Shown here piece by piece: positions 7,923 to 15,224 of a stretch of 64,000 bases of DNA (positions within the stretch are counted from its first letter, which is position 1; each line of letters opens with the position of its first letter). The stretch comes from an uncultured Oscillospiraceae bacterium (GTDB lineage: Bacteria > Bacillota > Clostridia > Oscillospirales > Oscillospiraceae), in assembly GCA_944387065.1 (NCBI GenBank), contig CALXDM010000006.1, forward strand, positions 1-64,000, given 5' to 3'. Made by a program: the position numbers and the translations under genes. The notes under the pieces are model-generated. The model had not been told where the DNA came from and did not search any database. It saw only the letters and a list, made by a program, of their open reading frames with translations.

Positions 7923-7963
7923 GGAAAAAGGCCCCGCTTCCCATGGGAGGCGGGGCCTTTTCC
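7923..7963. terminator. Bidirectional terminator
   Basis: AAAAGGCCCCGC and GCGGGGCCTTTT form a stem with A and T runs on both sides, between convergent pspC (plus) and the kinase gene (minus). Confidence 0.85.
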
Positions 7964-7968
7964 AATTC

Positions 7969-8886
7969 TCATCCAATGAACTCATGGAGCAGGGAGCCTG
8001 CCGGCACCAGCTTGGGGTCGATGGCCTCAAACCAGTCAAAGGCGGCCACCAGCTCCCGCAGCTCCTGGGTGCGCTGGTTATCCTCAGGCACCGCCTCCAT
8101 CAGCGGCCTGGCGTAGCAGGCCATCACCGGCACCTCATAGGGCAGGGAGGAGTCAAAGAGCAGGTGGGCGGTGTGTTTGTAGGGGGAGATATACAGCTTT
8201 TCCCCCCGGCGCACATTGTCCCACATGCCCAGCGTGCCCATCACGTCGGTACCCCGGAAGTTGTAGTCCCGCACCGCCCGCCGGGTCAGGCGCATCCAGG
8301 TGCCCTTAAAGCGCAGCGCCGCCCCGTCCAGCACGCTGCTGCGGGCGGAGATATACAGGCGGGTGGCCTCCGGATGGCTGCCGGTGATCTGGGGGTTCAG
8401 GGCGTGGATCCCCTCAAAGATGGCGATCTCGTCCCGGCCCAGCTTCAGGGGCACCCCCGCGCTGTCATTGCGCATCTGCCGGGCGAACTCAAACTTGGGG
8501 ATGACGATCTCATCCCCCCGGGTGAGGCGGGAAAAATGCTCGTTGAGCAAGGCCAGGTCCATCACCTGAGGGGACTCGTAGTCGATCTCCCCCTCGGGCG
8601 TGCGGGGGGCGGTGCGGGGGTCTTGGTGGACGAAGTAGTCATCCATGGAGATGGTGTGGCTGCCCACCCCTCGGCGCTCCAGCTCCCGGCAGATCATCCC
8701 CGCCGTGGTGGTCTTGCCAGAGCCGGAAGGCCCGGAGAGCAGCACCACAGGGCTGTCTCCCATTCTATCACAAATGAGCTTTGCCGCCGCGCCCACCTTG
8801 TCTTGAAAGTCCTGGTCACATCTCTGCATATACCCCGGCGCGTCCTGGCGGACGGCCGCGTTGATGTCCTCCAGCTGATAGGCCAT
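7969..8886 (-). CDS. Uridine-kinase-like nucleoside kinase
   Basis: 305 residues from the chosen ATG. A P-loop GPSGSGKTTT (about 51-60) is followed by a kinase core resembling uridine kinase (DDYFVHQDPRTAPRTPEGEI, IFEGIHALNP). This long form, with a poorly conserved N-terminal region, is common in Clostridia and is annotated as nucleoside kinase. It would phosphorylate a pyrimidine nucleoside; the substrate is not proven. The start at 8886 (MAYQLED) was chosen over 8898 because GGGGG lies at proper distance. It is the last gene in the leftward dnaD-to-mutL run. Confidence 0.75.
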   Translation of the reverse strand: MAYQLEDINAAVRQDAPGYMQRCDQDFQDKVGAAAKLICDRMGDSPVVLLSGPSGSGKTTTAGMICRELERRGVGSHTISMDDYFVHQDPRTAPRTPEGEIDYESPQVMDLALLNEHFSRLTRGDEIVIPKFEFARQMRNDSAGVPLKLGRDEIAIFEGIHALNPQITGSHPEATRLYISARSSVLDGAALRFKGTWMRLTRRAVRDYNFRGTDVMGTLGMWDNVRRGEKLYISPYKHTAHLLFDSSLPYEVPVMACYARPLMEAVPEDNQRTQELRELVAAFDWFEAIDPKLVPAGSLLHEFIG

Positions 8887-8949
8887 AAAATCCCCCATTC
8901 CACCGCTGCGCGCGGCACAAATCAAACCAACCGGATCGTCCCCGGGAAA

Positions 8950-8990
8950 GAACGGGCCGGCCCCCGTGCAGGGCGCTCCACAGCCCGTTC
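8950..8990 (-). terminator. Possible hairpin after mutL
   Basis: GAACGGGC and GCCCGTTC are complementary across a 25-base GC-rich loop, immediately beyond the mutL stop. There is no clear T run. Confidence 0.35.
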
Positions 8991-8992
8991 CC

Positions 8993-10897
8993 TCAGGTCC
9001 GTTTGAACTGCTTTTCCAACTGGGCCCGGGTCAGCTCAATGGCCACCGGCCGGCCGTGGGGACAGTAGCGCACCTGGCCGGACAGCACCATTTGGGCCAC
9101 CGCCTCCAGCTCCTGGGGCCCATTGCGCTGCCCCCCCTTGATGGCCGCCTTGCAGGCCATGGTGTGCAGCAGCTCGTCCCGGGCCTGGGCCGGGTCGGCC
9201 GCGCCGGTGTGGCGGATACGCCGGGCCAGCTCCACCAGGGCGGGCTCAATCTCCCCCGCGTCCAGATAGTCCGGCGCGGCGCGCACTGCCAGGGCGCCGG
9301 CCCCAAACTCCTCCACCTCAAAGCCAAACTGGGCCAGCAGGGGCAGCCGCTCCAGCAGGATCGCCCGCTCCTCCGGGGCGGGGGTGAAGCTCACCGGCGT
9401 GAGCAGCCGCTGGACCATGGGCTGGTAGTCCTCCGCCTTCAGCCGGTCGAAATTCACCCGCTCGTGGGCCGCGTGCTTGTCGATGAGCACCACCTTGTCC
9501 CCCTGCTCCACCATCACATAGGTGCGGAACAGCTCCCCCCGCACCCGCCAGGGTTCCTCCCGGGCCGGGGCGGGGGCCTTGGGCTCCTGCGTCCGGGGGC
9601 GGGCAACGGCGGGTGGGGCTGGGGCCGGGCTGGGGCCGGGCTGGGCAGGAGCCGTCACGGCGGCTGGAGCAAAGCAGGCCACCGCCCCTTCCTCCTCCCC
9701 CGCCGGGGCCGGATGTGGCTGGGGCTGAAGGGGCGCAGCCCCGGGTTCCGGGGGCAGCGCCGTCCCCTCTGGGCTCCGGCCCTGCTCCTTCTCCACGGCG
9801 GGGGGCGGCGTGAGCAGCTGGGCCGGCCCGCTCCGCAGGGGCAGGGCAGTCTGGTTGGGCGTCACTGTGTCCTCCCGGGCCTCCCGCAGCACCGCCTGGG
9901 GCCGGCTCTGGTCCCCGCCCAGGGCGGAGAGCACCCCGTGGTACACCGTGGAGAACACCTGCTGCTCACTCTGGAACTTCACCTCGGTCTTGGCCGGGTG
10001 GACGTTCACATCCACCTCGTTGGGCCGCACCTTCAAGTGGATGACGCAGCTGGGGAAGCGCCCCACCATCTTCTGGTTCTTATAGGCCTCCTCCACCGCC
10101 GCCATCATGGTGCGGCTTTTCACATGCCGGCCGTTGACGAAGAAGTGCTGATAGCTGCGGCTGCCCCGGCAGCACATGGGCATGGAGGTAAAGCCTGACA
10201 CGCTCATATTCGGCCCAGAGCCGGCCACCGGCAGCAGGCCCAGGGCGATGTCCCGACCCAGGACAGCGTAGACCGCGCTCTTGAGCTGCCCGTCCCCGGG
10301 GGTGAGCAGCTCCTGCCGCCCGTCCCGGATGAACTTCACCGACAGCTCAGGGTGGGACAGGGCCACCCGCTGAACCACGGCGAACACCGCCGCCCCCTCC
10401 GCCGCGTCCTTCTTCAAGAACTTCTGCCGGGCAGGGGTGTTGAAAAACAGGTCCCGCACCACCAGAGTGGTGCCCAGGGGGCAGCCTGCCTCCTCCTGGC
10501 CCAGCACCTTACCTCCCTCCAGAGTGAGGGCCGCGCCCAGCTCGGCCTGGGCCGGGCGGGTGAGCAGCTCCACCCGGGACACCGCCGCGATGGCTGCCAG
10601 CGCCTCCCCCCGGAACCCCAGGGTGCCGATGGCCTCCAGGTCAAACTGGTTGGCGATCTTGGAGGTGGCGTGGCGCAGGAAGGCCGTCTGGACCTGATCG
10701 GCCGGGATGCCGCAGCCGTCGTCGGTCACCCGGATGAAGCTCATCCCCCCGTGGGCGATCTCCACGGTGACGGCGTTGGCCCCGGCGTCGATGGCGTTCT
10801 CCATCAGCTCCTTGACCACCGAGGCAGGCCGCTCCACCACCTCGCCGGCGGCGATCAGGTCGGCCACATGGGGTTCCAGTTGTCTGATTGCAGGCAT
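8993..10897 (-). CDS. mutL: DNA mismatch repair protein MutL
   Basis: 634 residues. An N-terminal GHKL ATPase domain shows VKELMENAIDAGA, DDGCGI and GFRGEAL, then a Pro/Ala-rich linker (about 350-440) and a C-terminal domain with DKHAAHERVNFD, ACKAAIKGG and CPHGRP. These are the metal-dependent nicking endonuclease motifs of non-methyl-directed MutL. The last acidic residue of the first motif is Asp instead of the usual Glu, and Lys replaces Gln. MutL couples MutS mismatch recognition to strand incision. mutS is encoded separately at 16630-19257. AAGGAGG lies upstream of the ATG at 10897. Confidence 0.95.
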   Translation of the reverse strand: MPAIRQLEPHVADLIAAGEVVERPASVVKELMENAIDAGANAVTVEIAHGGMSFIRVTDDGCGIPADQVQTAFLRHATSKIANQFDLEAIGTLGFRGEALAAIAAVSRVELLTRPAQAELGAALTLEGGKVLGQEEAGCPLGTTLVVRDLFFNTPARQKFLKKDAAEGAAVFAVVQRVALSHPELSVKFIRDGRQELLTPGDGQLKSAVYAVLGRDIALGLLPVAGSGPNMSVSGFTSMPMCCRGSRSYQHFFVNGRHVKSRTMMAAVEEAYKNQKMVGRFPSCVIHLKVRPNEVDVNVHPAKTEVKFQSEQQVFSTVYHGVLSALGGDQSRPQAVLREAREDTVTPNQTALPLRSGPAQLLTPPPAVEKEQGRSPEGTALPPEPGAAPLQPQPHPAPAGEEEGAVACFAPAAVTAPAQPGPSPAPAPPAVARPRTQEPKAPAPAREEPWRVRGELFRTYVMVEQGDKVVLIDKHAAHERVNFDRLKAEDYQPMVQRLLTPVSFTPAPEERAILLERLPLLAQFGFEVEEFGAGALAVRAAPDYLDAGEIEPALVELARRIRHTGAADPAQARDELLHTMACKAAIKGGQRNGPQELEAVAQMVLSGQVRYCPHGRPVAIELTRAQLEKQFKRT

Positions 10898-10936
10898 AGC
10901 GCGCCTCCTTTTGCACATCCGCCCACCAGGGCGGGG

Positions 10937-11371
10937 TCACACCTCCAGCAGAATGGTCACCGGGCCGTCGTTCTGGGAGAACACCTGCATATCTGCCCCA
11001 AACTCCCCGTGCTCCACCGGGAACCCCCGCTGCCGGCACTGCTCCATGAACCGTTCATAGAGGGGGCGGGCCACCTCCGGCCTGGCCGCCCCGGTAAAGC
11101 CCGGCCGGCGGGAGGTGGTGTCTGCGTACAGGGTGAACTGGCTGACCACCAGCAAGCCGCCCCCCACCGCCGCCAGGTTCCGATTCATCTTGCCCAATTC
11201 GTCCTCAAAAACCCGTAGGCCACACACCTTGTCGGCCATCTTGTCCGCCGTGGCCGGCCCGTCCTCCGGGGCCACCCCCAGCAGCACCAGGAAGCCCTGT
11301 TCAATCCGGCCGTTGACCCGGCCGTCAATCTCCACCCGGGCCTGCCGCACCCGGGTCACCACCGCGCGCAT
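10937..11371 (-). CDS. dtd: D-aminoacyl-tRNA deacylase
   Basis: 144 residues, the normal length. It shows the Dtd signatures VSQFTLYADT (active-site SQFTL) and the family C-terminal motif just before the stop, here modified to NDGPVTILLEV. The enzyme hydrolyses D-amino acids, and glycine, mischarged on tRNA. It lies in a leftward run with mutL (40-bp gap) and the DnaI-like gene. Confidence 0.95.
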   Translation of the reverse strand: MRAVVTRVRQARVEIDGRVNGRIEQGFLVLLGVAPEDGPATADKMADKVCGLRVFEDELGKMNRNLAAVGGGLLVVSQFTLYADTTSRRPGFTGAARPEVARPLYERFMEQCRQRGFPVEHGEFGADMQVFSQNDGPVTILLEV

Positions 11372-11410
11372 CCGCCCGGCCTCCTTTCCCCTTTGTCCTC
11401 CTGTCCCCGC

Positions 11411-12415
11411 TCACAGCCCCTTGCGCCGGATGTCCTCCCCATAGAAGGTCAGCTCCCGGAACAGCCCCCCGATACGGGACACCGTCTGGGGAGTATACCG
11501 GTGGGCGATCTGGTCCAGGGAGAGGTTGGTGGAGATGATGGTGTGCAGCCCCGCCTGGATGCGGCTGTTGACCACCTCGTACAGGGCCTGCTGGGCCATG
11601 GGACCGGTCATCTCGCTGCCCAGGTCGTCCAGGATCAGAAGCTGGCAGCGCAGGTAGCGCCGGGTGTCCTCCCGGGCCTGGCGCTCCTGCTCCGCGTCCC
11701 GGGTGAAGCGCCGGGTCTCAAAGGCGGAAAACAGGTCGATGGCCGTCTCATACACCACCGAATACCCCCGCCGGGACACCTCCCGGGCGATGCACCCGGA
11801 CAGGAAAGTCTTGCCAAGCCCGGTGTCCCCCGACAAAAGCAGGTACCGGAGGGGATAGTCGGGGAACTGCCGGGCAAAGCCCTCGCACACCTGCACGATC
11901 CGCTTCATCTGCTCCCGGGGGGAGCGCTCTTCCCCCTGCCAGGGCCGGTCGGAATATACATCCAGCCGGAGCTGGTCAAAGGACTGCTCCGGCGTCAGGT
12001 TCATCAGCCTGGTCAGGCGCTTGATCTGCTCCTGGGCGCACAGCTGCCGCAGGCAGCGGCACATCCTACCCTCGGCCCAGCCCGTGTCTCCGCACAGAGG
12101 GCAGGCGGGGGTTTCCTCCAGCTCCTCGGGGCTGTGGCCCAACTGCCGCAGCAGGGCGGCCCGGCGGGTCTGCAGCTCCAGGTTCTTGCTCCGCACCGCC
12201 TGAAGCTCCGGCCCGCCGGGCTCCAGCGGCTTGCCCGCCGCCGCCAGGTTGGCTAGCTCCAGCATCGTGCTCCGCAGCGCCTGGTCCAGCTGACGCAGCT
12301 CCGGCTCCCGCCGATACAGCTCCTGTTCCAGCTGGTCCCGGCGCAGGGCCCGGGCCTGCTTTTGGCGCAGCAGCTTCTCGCTGGCCTGGCGTACCACCCC
12401 CGGTTCAAAGGCCAT
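11411..12415 (-). CDS. DnaI/DnaC-like helicase loader ATPase
   Basis: 334 residues. The N-terminal half is helical and carries a Cys cluster (CPLCGDTG...CRC, about 145-160) like the zinc-binding region of DnaI. The C-terminal AAA+ core has Walker A SGDTGLGKT (about 203-211), Walker B LLILDDLG and sensor I ISTNLS. Such proteins load the replicative helicase. It sits seven bases after the DnaD-like gene, and this dnaD/dnaI pairing supports a replication-initiation role. Related IS-borne IstB proteins are shorter and lack the Cys cluster. Confidence 0.85.
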   Translation of the reverse strand: MAFEPGVVRQASEKLLRQKQARALRRDQLEQELYRREPELRQLDQALRSTMLELANLAAAGKPLEPGGPELQAVRSKNLELQTRRAALLRQLGHSPEELEETPACPLCGDTGWAEGRMCRCLRQLCAQEQIKRLTRLMNLTPEQSFDQLRLDVYSDRPWQGEERSPREQMKRIVQVCEGFARQFPDYPLRYLLLSGDTGLGKTFLSGCIAREVSRRGYSVVYETAIDLFSAFETRRFTRDAEQERQAREDTRRYLRCQLLILDDLGSEMTGPMAQQALYEVVNSRIQAGLHTIISTNLSLDQIAHRYTPQTVSRIGGLFRELTFYGEDIRRKGL

Positions 12416-12421
12416 GCCCCG

Positions 12422-13390
12422 TCACCCCCCTTCCCCCTGTTGCTCCAAGAATTGATCCAGCCAGTCCGCGTTCTTCCGGATGCGCTCGGCGCTGGGCTGG
12501 AAGGTTTCCTCCCCGGCGCGCTTTTTGCCGGCCTGGCGGCGCTGGGGCGGCCGGTCCTCCCGCTCCACCTGCTGGGCGGTGGTGTAGCCCGCCTGGTGCC
12601 AGGACAGCAGGATCCGGTTCATGTAGGGCCAGCTCATCTCCTTCTTCTGATAGACCGTACGGGCATAGGCCAGGGCAATGAGCTCGTCGCTCAGCCCCAG
12701 CTCCACCCAGCGCTCGATGTACGCCCGCTCCTGCTCCACCGCCGGGCGGGGGGTGCTCACCCCAATGGCGGACAGGATCTGCCACTCCCGCCGGTCCACC
12801 AGCTCCTGCCGGCGCAGATAGGCCTCCGCCCGCTCCACCGTGTCCACCCCCAGGCGCTTCCATCGGAAGGCCTCCTTCTGGATCTGGGGCAGCCGGATGC
12901 GCTGGCCGCCGCCGGGCTTGCGCTGGCGCTCCCGCCGGGCCACATGGCTGGCCAGCAGCAGGATCACCTCCGGCGGCAGGGCCAGGTAGTCGTAGATGGT
13001 GTACAGGCACTTCAGGTCGTTGTCGGTGAGGGGGCGGCTGACGATGCGCTCCACCTCCCGGTACAGGCCCTGGAAGTCGGGCTCCCGCTCCAGGGCGTCG
13101 GCCAGATCCTTCCGGCTGTACTCCGGGCGCTGGGGGGCCGGTTCCGGCTCCGGGGAGGCGGGCTCTGGGCCCCGGGGCTGGGCAAGCTCCAGCTGGGCAA
13201 GCCGCTGCCAGGCCCGCTCCTCCCGGGCCCGATCCCAGCCCAGCTTTTCCCGGGCCTTTTCCGCTGCCCCGCCCCCCTCCAGCAGAGCCAGATAGAGCAG
13301 GGCCGCGTCCCCGTCGCCGGCCTGCACCAGCCGCCGGGCGGCCTGGGCGGACATGGACAGTATTTCGTTGGGCAGCAGCAGTGCGGACAA
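12422..13390 (-). CDS. DnaD domain replication protein
   Basis: 322 residues. It is a helical protein with two DnaD-like C-terminal modules: one around LADALEREPDFQGLYREVERIVSRPLTDNDLKCLYTIYDYLALPPEVILLLA (written here only as landmarks LEREPDFQ, LTDNDLKCLY and LPPEVILLL, about residues 140-190), and a second around YIERWVELGLSDELIALAY (about 225-260) ending in MNRILLSWH. An acidic, Pro-rich linker precedes them. DnaD-like proteins remodel origin DNA and recruit the helicase loader, which is encoded next. A good sigma-A promoter lies upstream at 13432-13460. Confidence 0.85.
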   Translation of the reverse strand: MSALLLPNEILSMSAQAARRLVQAGDGDAALLYLALLEGGGAAEKAREKLGWDRAREERAWQRLAQLELAQPRGPEPASPEPEPAPQRPEYSRKDLADALEREPDFQGLYREVERIVSRPLTDNDLKCLYTIYDYLALPPEVILLLASHVARRERQRKPGGGQRIRLPQIQKEAFRWKRLGVDTVERAEAYLRRQELVDRREWQILSAIGVSTPRPAVEQERAYIERWVELGLSDELIALAYARTVYQKKEMSWPYMNRILLSWHQAGYTTAQQVEREDRPPQRRQAGKKRAGEETFQPSAERIRKNADWLDQFLEQQGEGG

Positions 13391-13431
13391 CGCCCCCGCC
13401 TCCCCTTCGCAGAGATTCCCGTCAAGGTTTT

Positions 13432-13460
13432 ATTGTACACGAACGGCCGGGAAATGACAA
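13432..13460 (-). promoter_or_regulatory. Sigma-A promoter of the dnaD-dnaI-dtd-mutL run
   Basis: -35 TTGTCA (13455-13460), 17-bp spacer, -10 TACAAT (13432-13437), about 40 bp upstream of the dnaD-like start. Confidence 0.7.
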
Positions 13461-13484
13461 CCGGGAAATCCCCCGGACAGACGC

Positions 13485-13510
13485 AGGCCCCGGTCCGCGG
13501 ACCGGGGCCT
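13485..13510. terminator. Perfect 26-bp palindrome after the dCMP deaminase gene
   Basis: Each half is AGGCCCCGGTCCG or its complement, with no spacer. It lies 9 bp beyond the deaminase stop and upstream of the dnaD promoter. A terminator is the likely role, though there is no T run. Confidence 0.55.
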
Positions 13511-13518
13511 GGGATGTA

Positions 13519-14004
13519 TCAAGGCATCTGGGGCAGGGAGTCGTCTTCGTCCACCCACTCCCGCTGCACGTCCACCACCCGGTATTGGGTGGGGGTGTCC
13601 CGGATGACCACCTTGGCGATGCCCGCGTTGATGATCAGCCGGCGGCACATGGAGCAGGAGGTGGACCCGGAGACCAACTCCCCTGTCATGGGGCTGCGGC
13701 AGGCCATGTACAGCGTGGCTCCCAGCATCTCCCGGCGGGAGGCGGAGATGATGGCGTTGGCCTCGGCGTGGACCGCCCTGCACAGCTCATAGCGCTCCCC
13801 AGAGGGGATGCGCATGACCTCCCGGGTGCAGTAGCCCAGGTCCACGCAGTTCTTCCTGCCCCGGGGCGCGCCGTTGTAGCCGGTGGATACGATCTCGTCG
13901 TGGTTGACCACGATGGCCCCGTAGCTGCGGCGCAAACAGGTGGCCCGCTCCAGCACGGTCTGGGCGATGTCCAGGTAGTAATTCTCTTTGTCTATGCGCT
14001 CCAT
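13519..14004 (-). CDS. Deoxycytidylate (dCMP) deaminase
   Basis: 161 residues. Zinc-dependent deaminase motifs are clear: CRAVHAEANAI (His-Ala-Glu, about 73-83) and TSCSMCRRLI (CxxC, about 114-123). NGAPRG is typical of ComEB/dCMP deaminases. It converts dCMP to dUMP for thymidylate synthesis. GAAAGGAG lies before the ATG at 14004; upstream in-frame codons are rejected because they include the promoter. The C-terminus is acidic (EWVDEDDSL). Confidence 0.9.
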   Translation of the reverse strand: MERIDKENYYLDIAQTVLERATCLRRSYGAIVVNHDEIVSTGYNGAPRGRKNCVDLGYCTREVMRIPSGERYELCRAVHAEANAIISASRREMLGATLYMACRSPMTGELVSGSTSCSMCRRLIINAGIAKVVIRDTPTQYRVVDVQREWVDEDDSLPQMP

Positions 14005-14042
14005 GGGGGTCTCCTTTCCCGTCGCGGGGTGCGCTCTCCGCC

Positions 14043-14090
14043 AGTATACCAAGTTTTCCCCCGACGTGCAATGTGCAAATTCACACATTG
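14043..14090 (-). promoter_or_regulatory. dCMP deaminase promoter with overlapping palindrome
   Basis: -35 TTGCAC (14066-14071), 17-bp spacer, -10 TATACT (14043-14048). A 22-bp near-palindrome (14069-14090, arms CAATGTG and CACATTG) overlaps the upstream edge of the -35. It is a candidate operator for a dimeric regulator, possibly of CRP/FNR type; the regulator is unknown. Confidence 0.6.
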
Positions 14091-14105
14091 TTTACGGATA
14101 CCCCA

Positions 14106-14134
14106 TTGACGGCGACTTCCCAGGCGATTATCAT
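14106..14134 (+). promoter_or_regulatory. Sigma-A promoter of the zinc-ribbon membrane protein gene
   Basis: -35 TTGACG (14106-14111), 17 bp, -10 TATCAT (14129-14134), 43 bp before the ATG. It diverges from the dCMP deaminase promoter. Confidence 0.65.
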
Positions 14135-14177
14135 AAAGAGTGGATCCACAAAGCCCCTTTCGGGCCCAGGAGGTGAC

Positions 14178-14579
14178 ATGGGGATGATTCGACAGTGGCT
14201 GGGCCGCTTTCTGGCGGGGCGCTATGGCATGGACCCGCTGAACACGGCCATGCTGACCCTGTGCCTGGTGCTGTATGTGGTGTTCCTGTTCGCCCCCCTG
14301 CTGGTGCTGGAGGTCTTGGTGCTGGCGCTGATGCTGGTCATCCTCTTTCGGATGTTCTCCCGCAACCTGGATCGCCGGCGGGCGGAGAATGCCAAGTTCC
14401 TTCAGCTGGCCCGCCCCATCTGCCGGCGCTTCAAGTCCTGCCGCGCCCGGATGCAGGACCGGGAGCACCGCTACTTCAAGTGCCCCAACTGCGGCCAGCA
14501 GATGCGGGTGCCCCGGGGCAAGGGGCGCATCACGGTACACTGCCGCACCTGCGGCGCGACCTTTGAGGAAAAGTGCTGA
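14178..14579 (+). CDS. Small membrane protein with C-terminal zinc ribbon
   Basis: 133 residues. A hydrophobic region at about 20-57 (two short membrane helices or one long one) is followed by a basic stretch and a C-terminal zinc ribbon, CPNCGQQ (about 95) and CRTCGATF (about 120), which should bind one zinc. AGGAGGTGAC just upstream fixes the ATG at 14178. It is a single gene with its own promoter and terminator. The function is unknown; the family is common in Clostridia as a zinc-ribbon hypothetical protein. Confidence 0.75.
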   Translation: MGMIRQWLGRFLAGRYGMDPLNTAMLTLCLVLYVVFLFAPLLVLEVLVLALMLVILFRMFSRNLDRRRAENAKFLQLARPICRRFKSCRARMQDREHRYFKCPNCGQQMRVPRGKGRITVHCRTCGATFEEKC

Positions 14580-14597
14580 ATCCCCACGGGCAATCCG

Positions 14598-14629
14598 GCC
14601 CGTCCGCCCCCAGGCGGACGGGCTGTTTT
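14598..14629 (+). terminator. Rho-independent terminator
   Basis: GCCCGTCCGCC and GGCGGACGGGC form an 11-bp stem with a 4-base loop, followed by TGTTTT, 18 bp after the zinc-ribbon gene. Confidence 0.85.
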
Positions 14630-14636
14630 CGCGCCC

Positions 14637-15062
14637 TCACATTGGGGCAGGGCCGGGTTCCTTGTGGTTGACCGTCACATTGTCCCGGTTCATCTTTTGG
14701 CGCAGCAGCAAGAAGTTGGGCATCCCGCCCGCCGCGCACACCTGCTTGGCCGTCACCTCGGCATAGGGAAAGAGCTGGTGGTAGCACTGCACGTGAAAAT
14801 CCCGCTTGTCCTCGTCGGTGACCGGGCCGCCTGTGATGGCAAACACCCCCACAATGTCCACCGAGACGAAGAAGCGGTGGTCCGGCCCGTCGCTCTTATC
14901 CTTCACGCATTGGTAGAGCTTGGCCACACAGCGGCTGTTATCCGGAGCATAGCTCACGGAGAAGGAGAAGTTGTTCTCCAGCTGCACCTGGCCGGGCTTA
15001 TCCAGCTTGTTGAAAAATTGCAGGTCCTGCAGCTTATAGGACAGCATGTTCAGTTCCGCCAC
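14637..15062 (-). CDS. SecB-like protein
   Basis: 141 residues. The C-terminal half follows the SecB pattern: HRFFVSVDIVGVFAI strands, then HQLFPYAEVTAKQVCAAGG (SecB family usually LFPYAR...GGFPP) and PNFLLLRQKMNRDN. SecB chaperones keep exported proteins unfolded. Diverged members also serve other roles, such as antitoxin chaperones, so the function here is open. The start is the GTG at 15062, because AGGAGG is eight bases upstream of it, whereas the GTG at 15071 lies inside that site. It is transcribed from its own promoter, divergent from mnmE. Confidence 0.6.
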   Translation of the reverse strand: MAELNMLSYKLQDLQFFNKLDKPGQVQLENNFSFSVSYAPDNSRCVAKLYQCVKDKSDGPDHRFFVSVDIVGVFAITGGPVTDEDKRDFHVQCYHQLFPYAEVTAKQVCAAGGMPNFLLLRQKMNRDNVTVNHKEPGPAPM

Positions 15063-15089
15063 GGCTTGCACCTCCTATCGGTTTGCTCC

Positions 15090-15118
15090 ATTCTACCACA
15101 TCTGCGCCACCGGCGCAA
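15090..15118 (-). promoter_or_regulatory. Promoter of the SecB-like gene
   Basis: -35 TTGCGC (15113-15118), 17 bp, -10 TAGAAT (15090-15095). Confidence 0.6.
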
Positions 15119-15132
15119 CCGCCCACGCCCCA

Positions 15133-15161
15133 TTGCCAAACACTCCGGAGCGTGGTATCCT
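15133..15161 (+). promoter_or_regulatory. Promoter of mnmE
   Basis: -35 TTGCCA (15133-15138), 17 bp, -10 TATCCT (15156-15161). The leader contains a small stem (CCCACGG / CCGTGGG around 15178-15195) before the GAGGTGA ribosome binding site. Confidence 0.55.
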
Positions 15162-15224
15162 GTCAGGGCGACAACCCCCACGGCAAGCCGTGGGACAGCT
15201 TGCCCCTTCCGAGGTGACCCTGTT

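Noticed and set aside
12415..12422. DnaI-like protein as an IS21 IstB helper
   Set aside because: It is longer than IstB, has a DnaI-like Cys cluster, sits beside a DnaD-like gene, and no IstA or terminal repeats are near.
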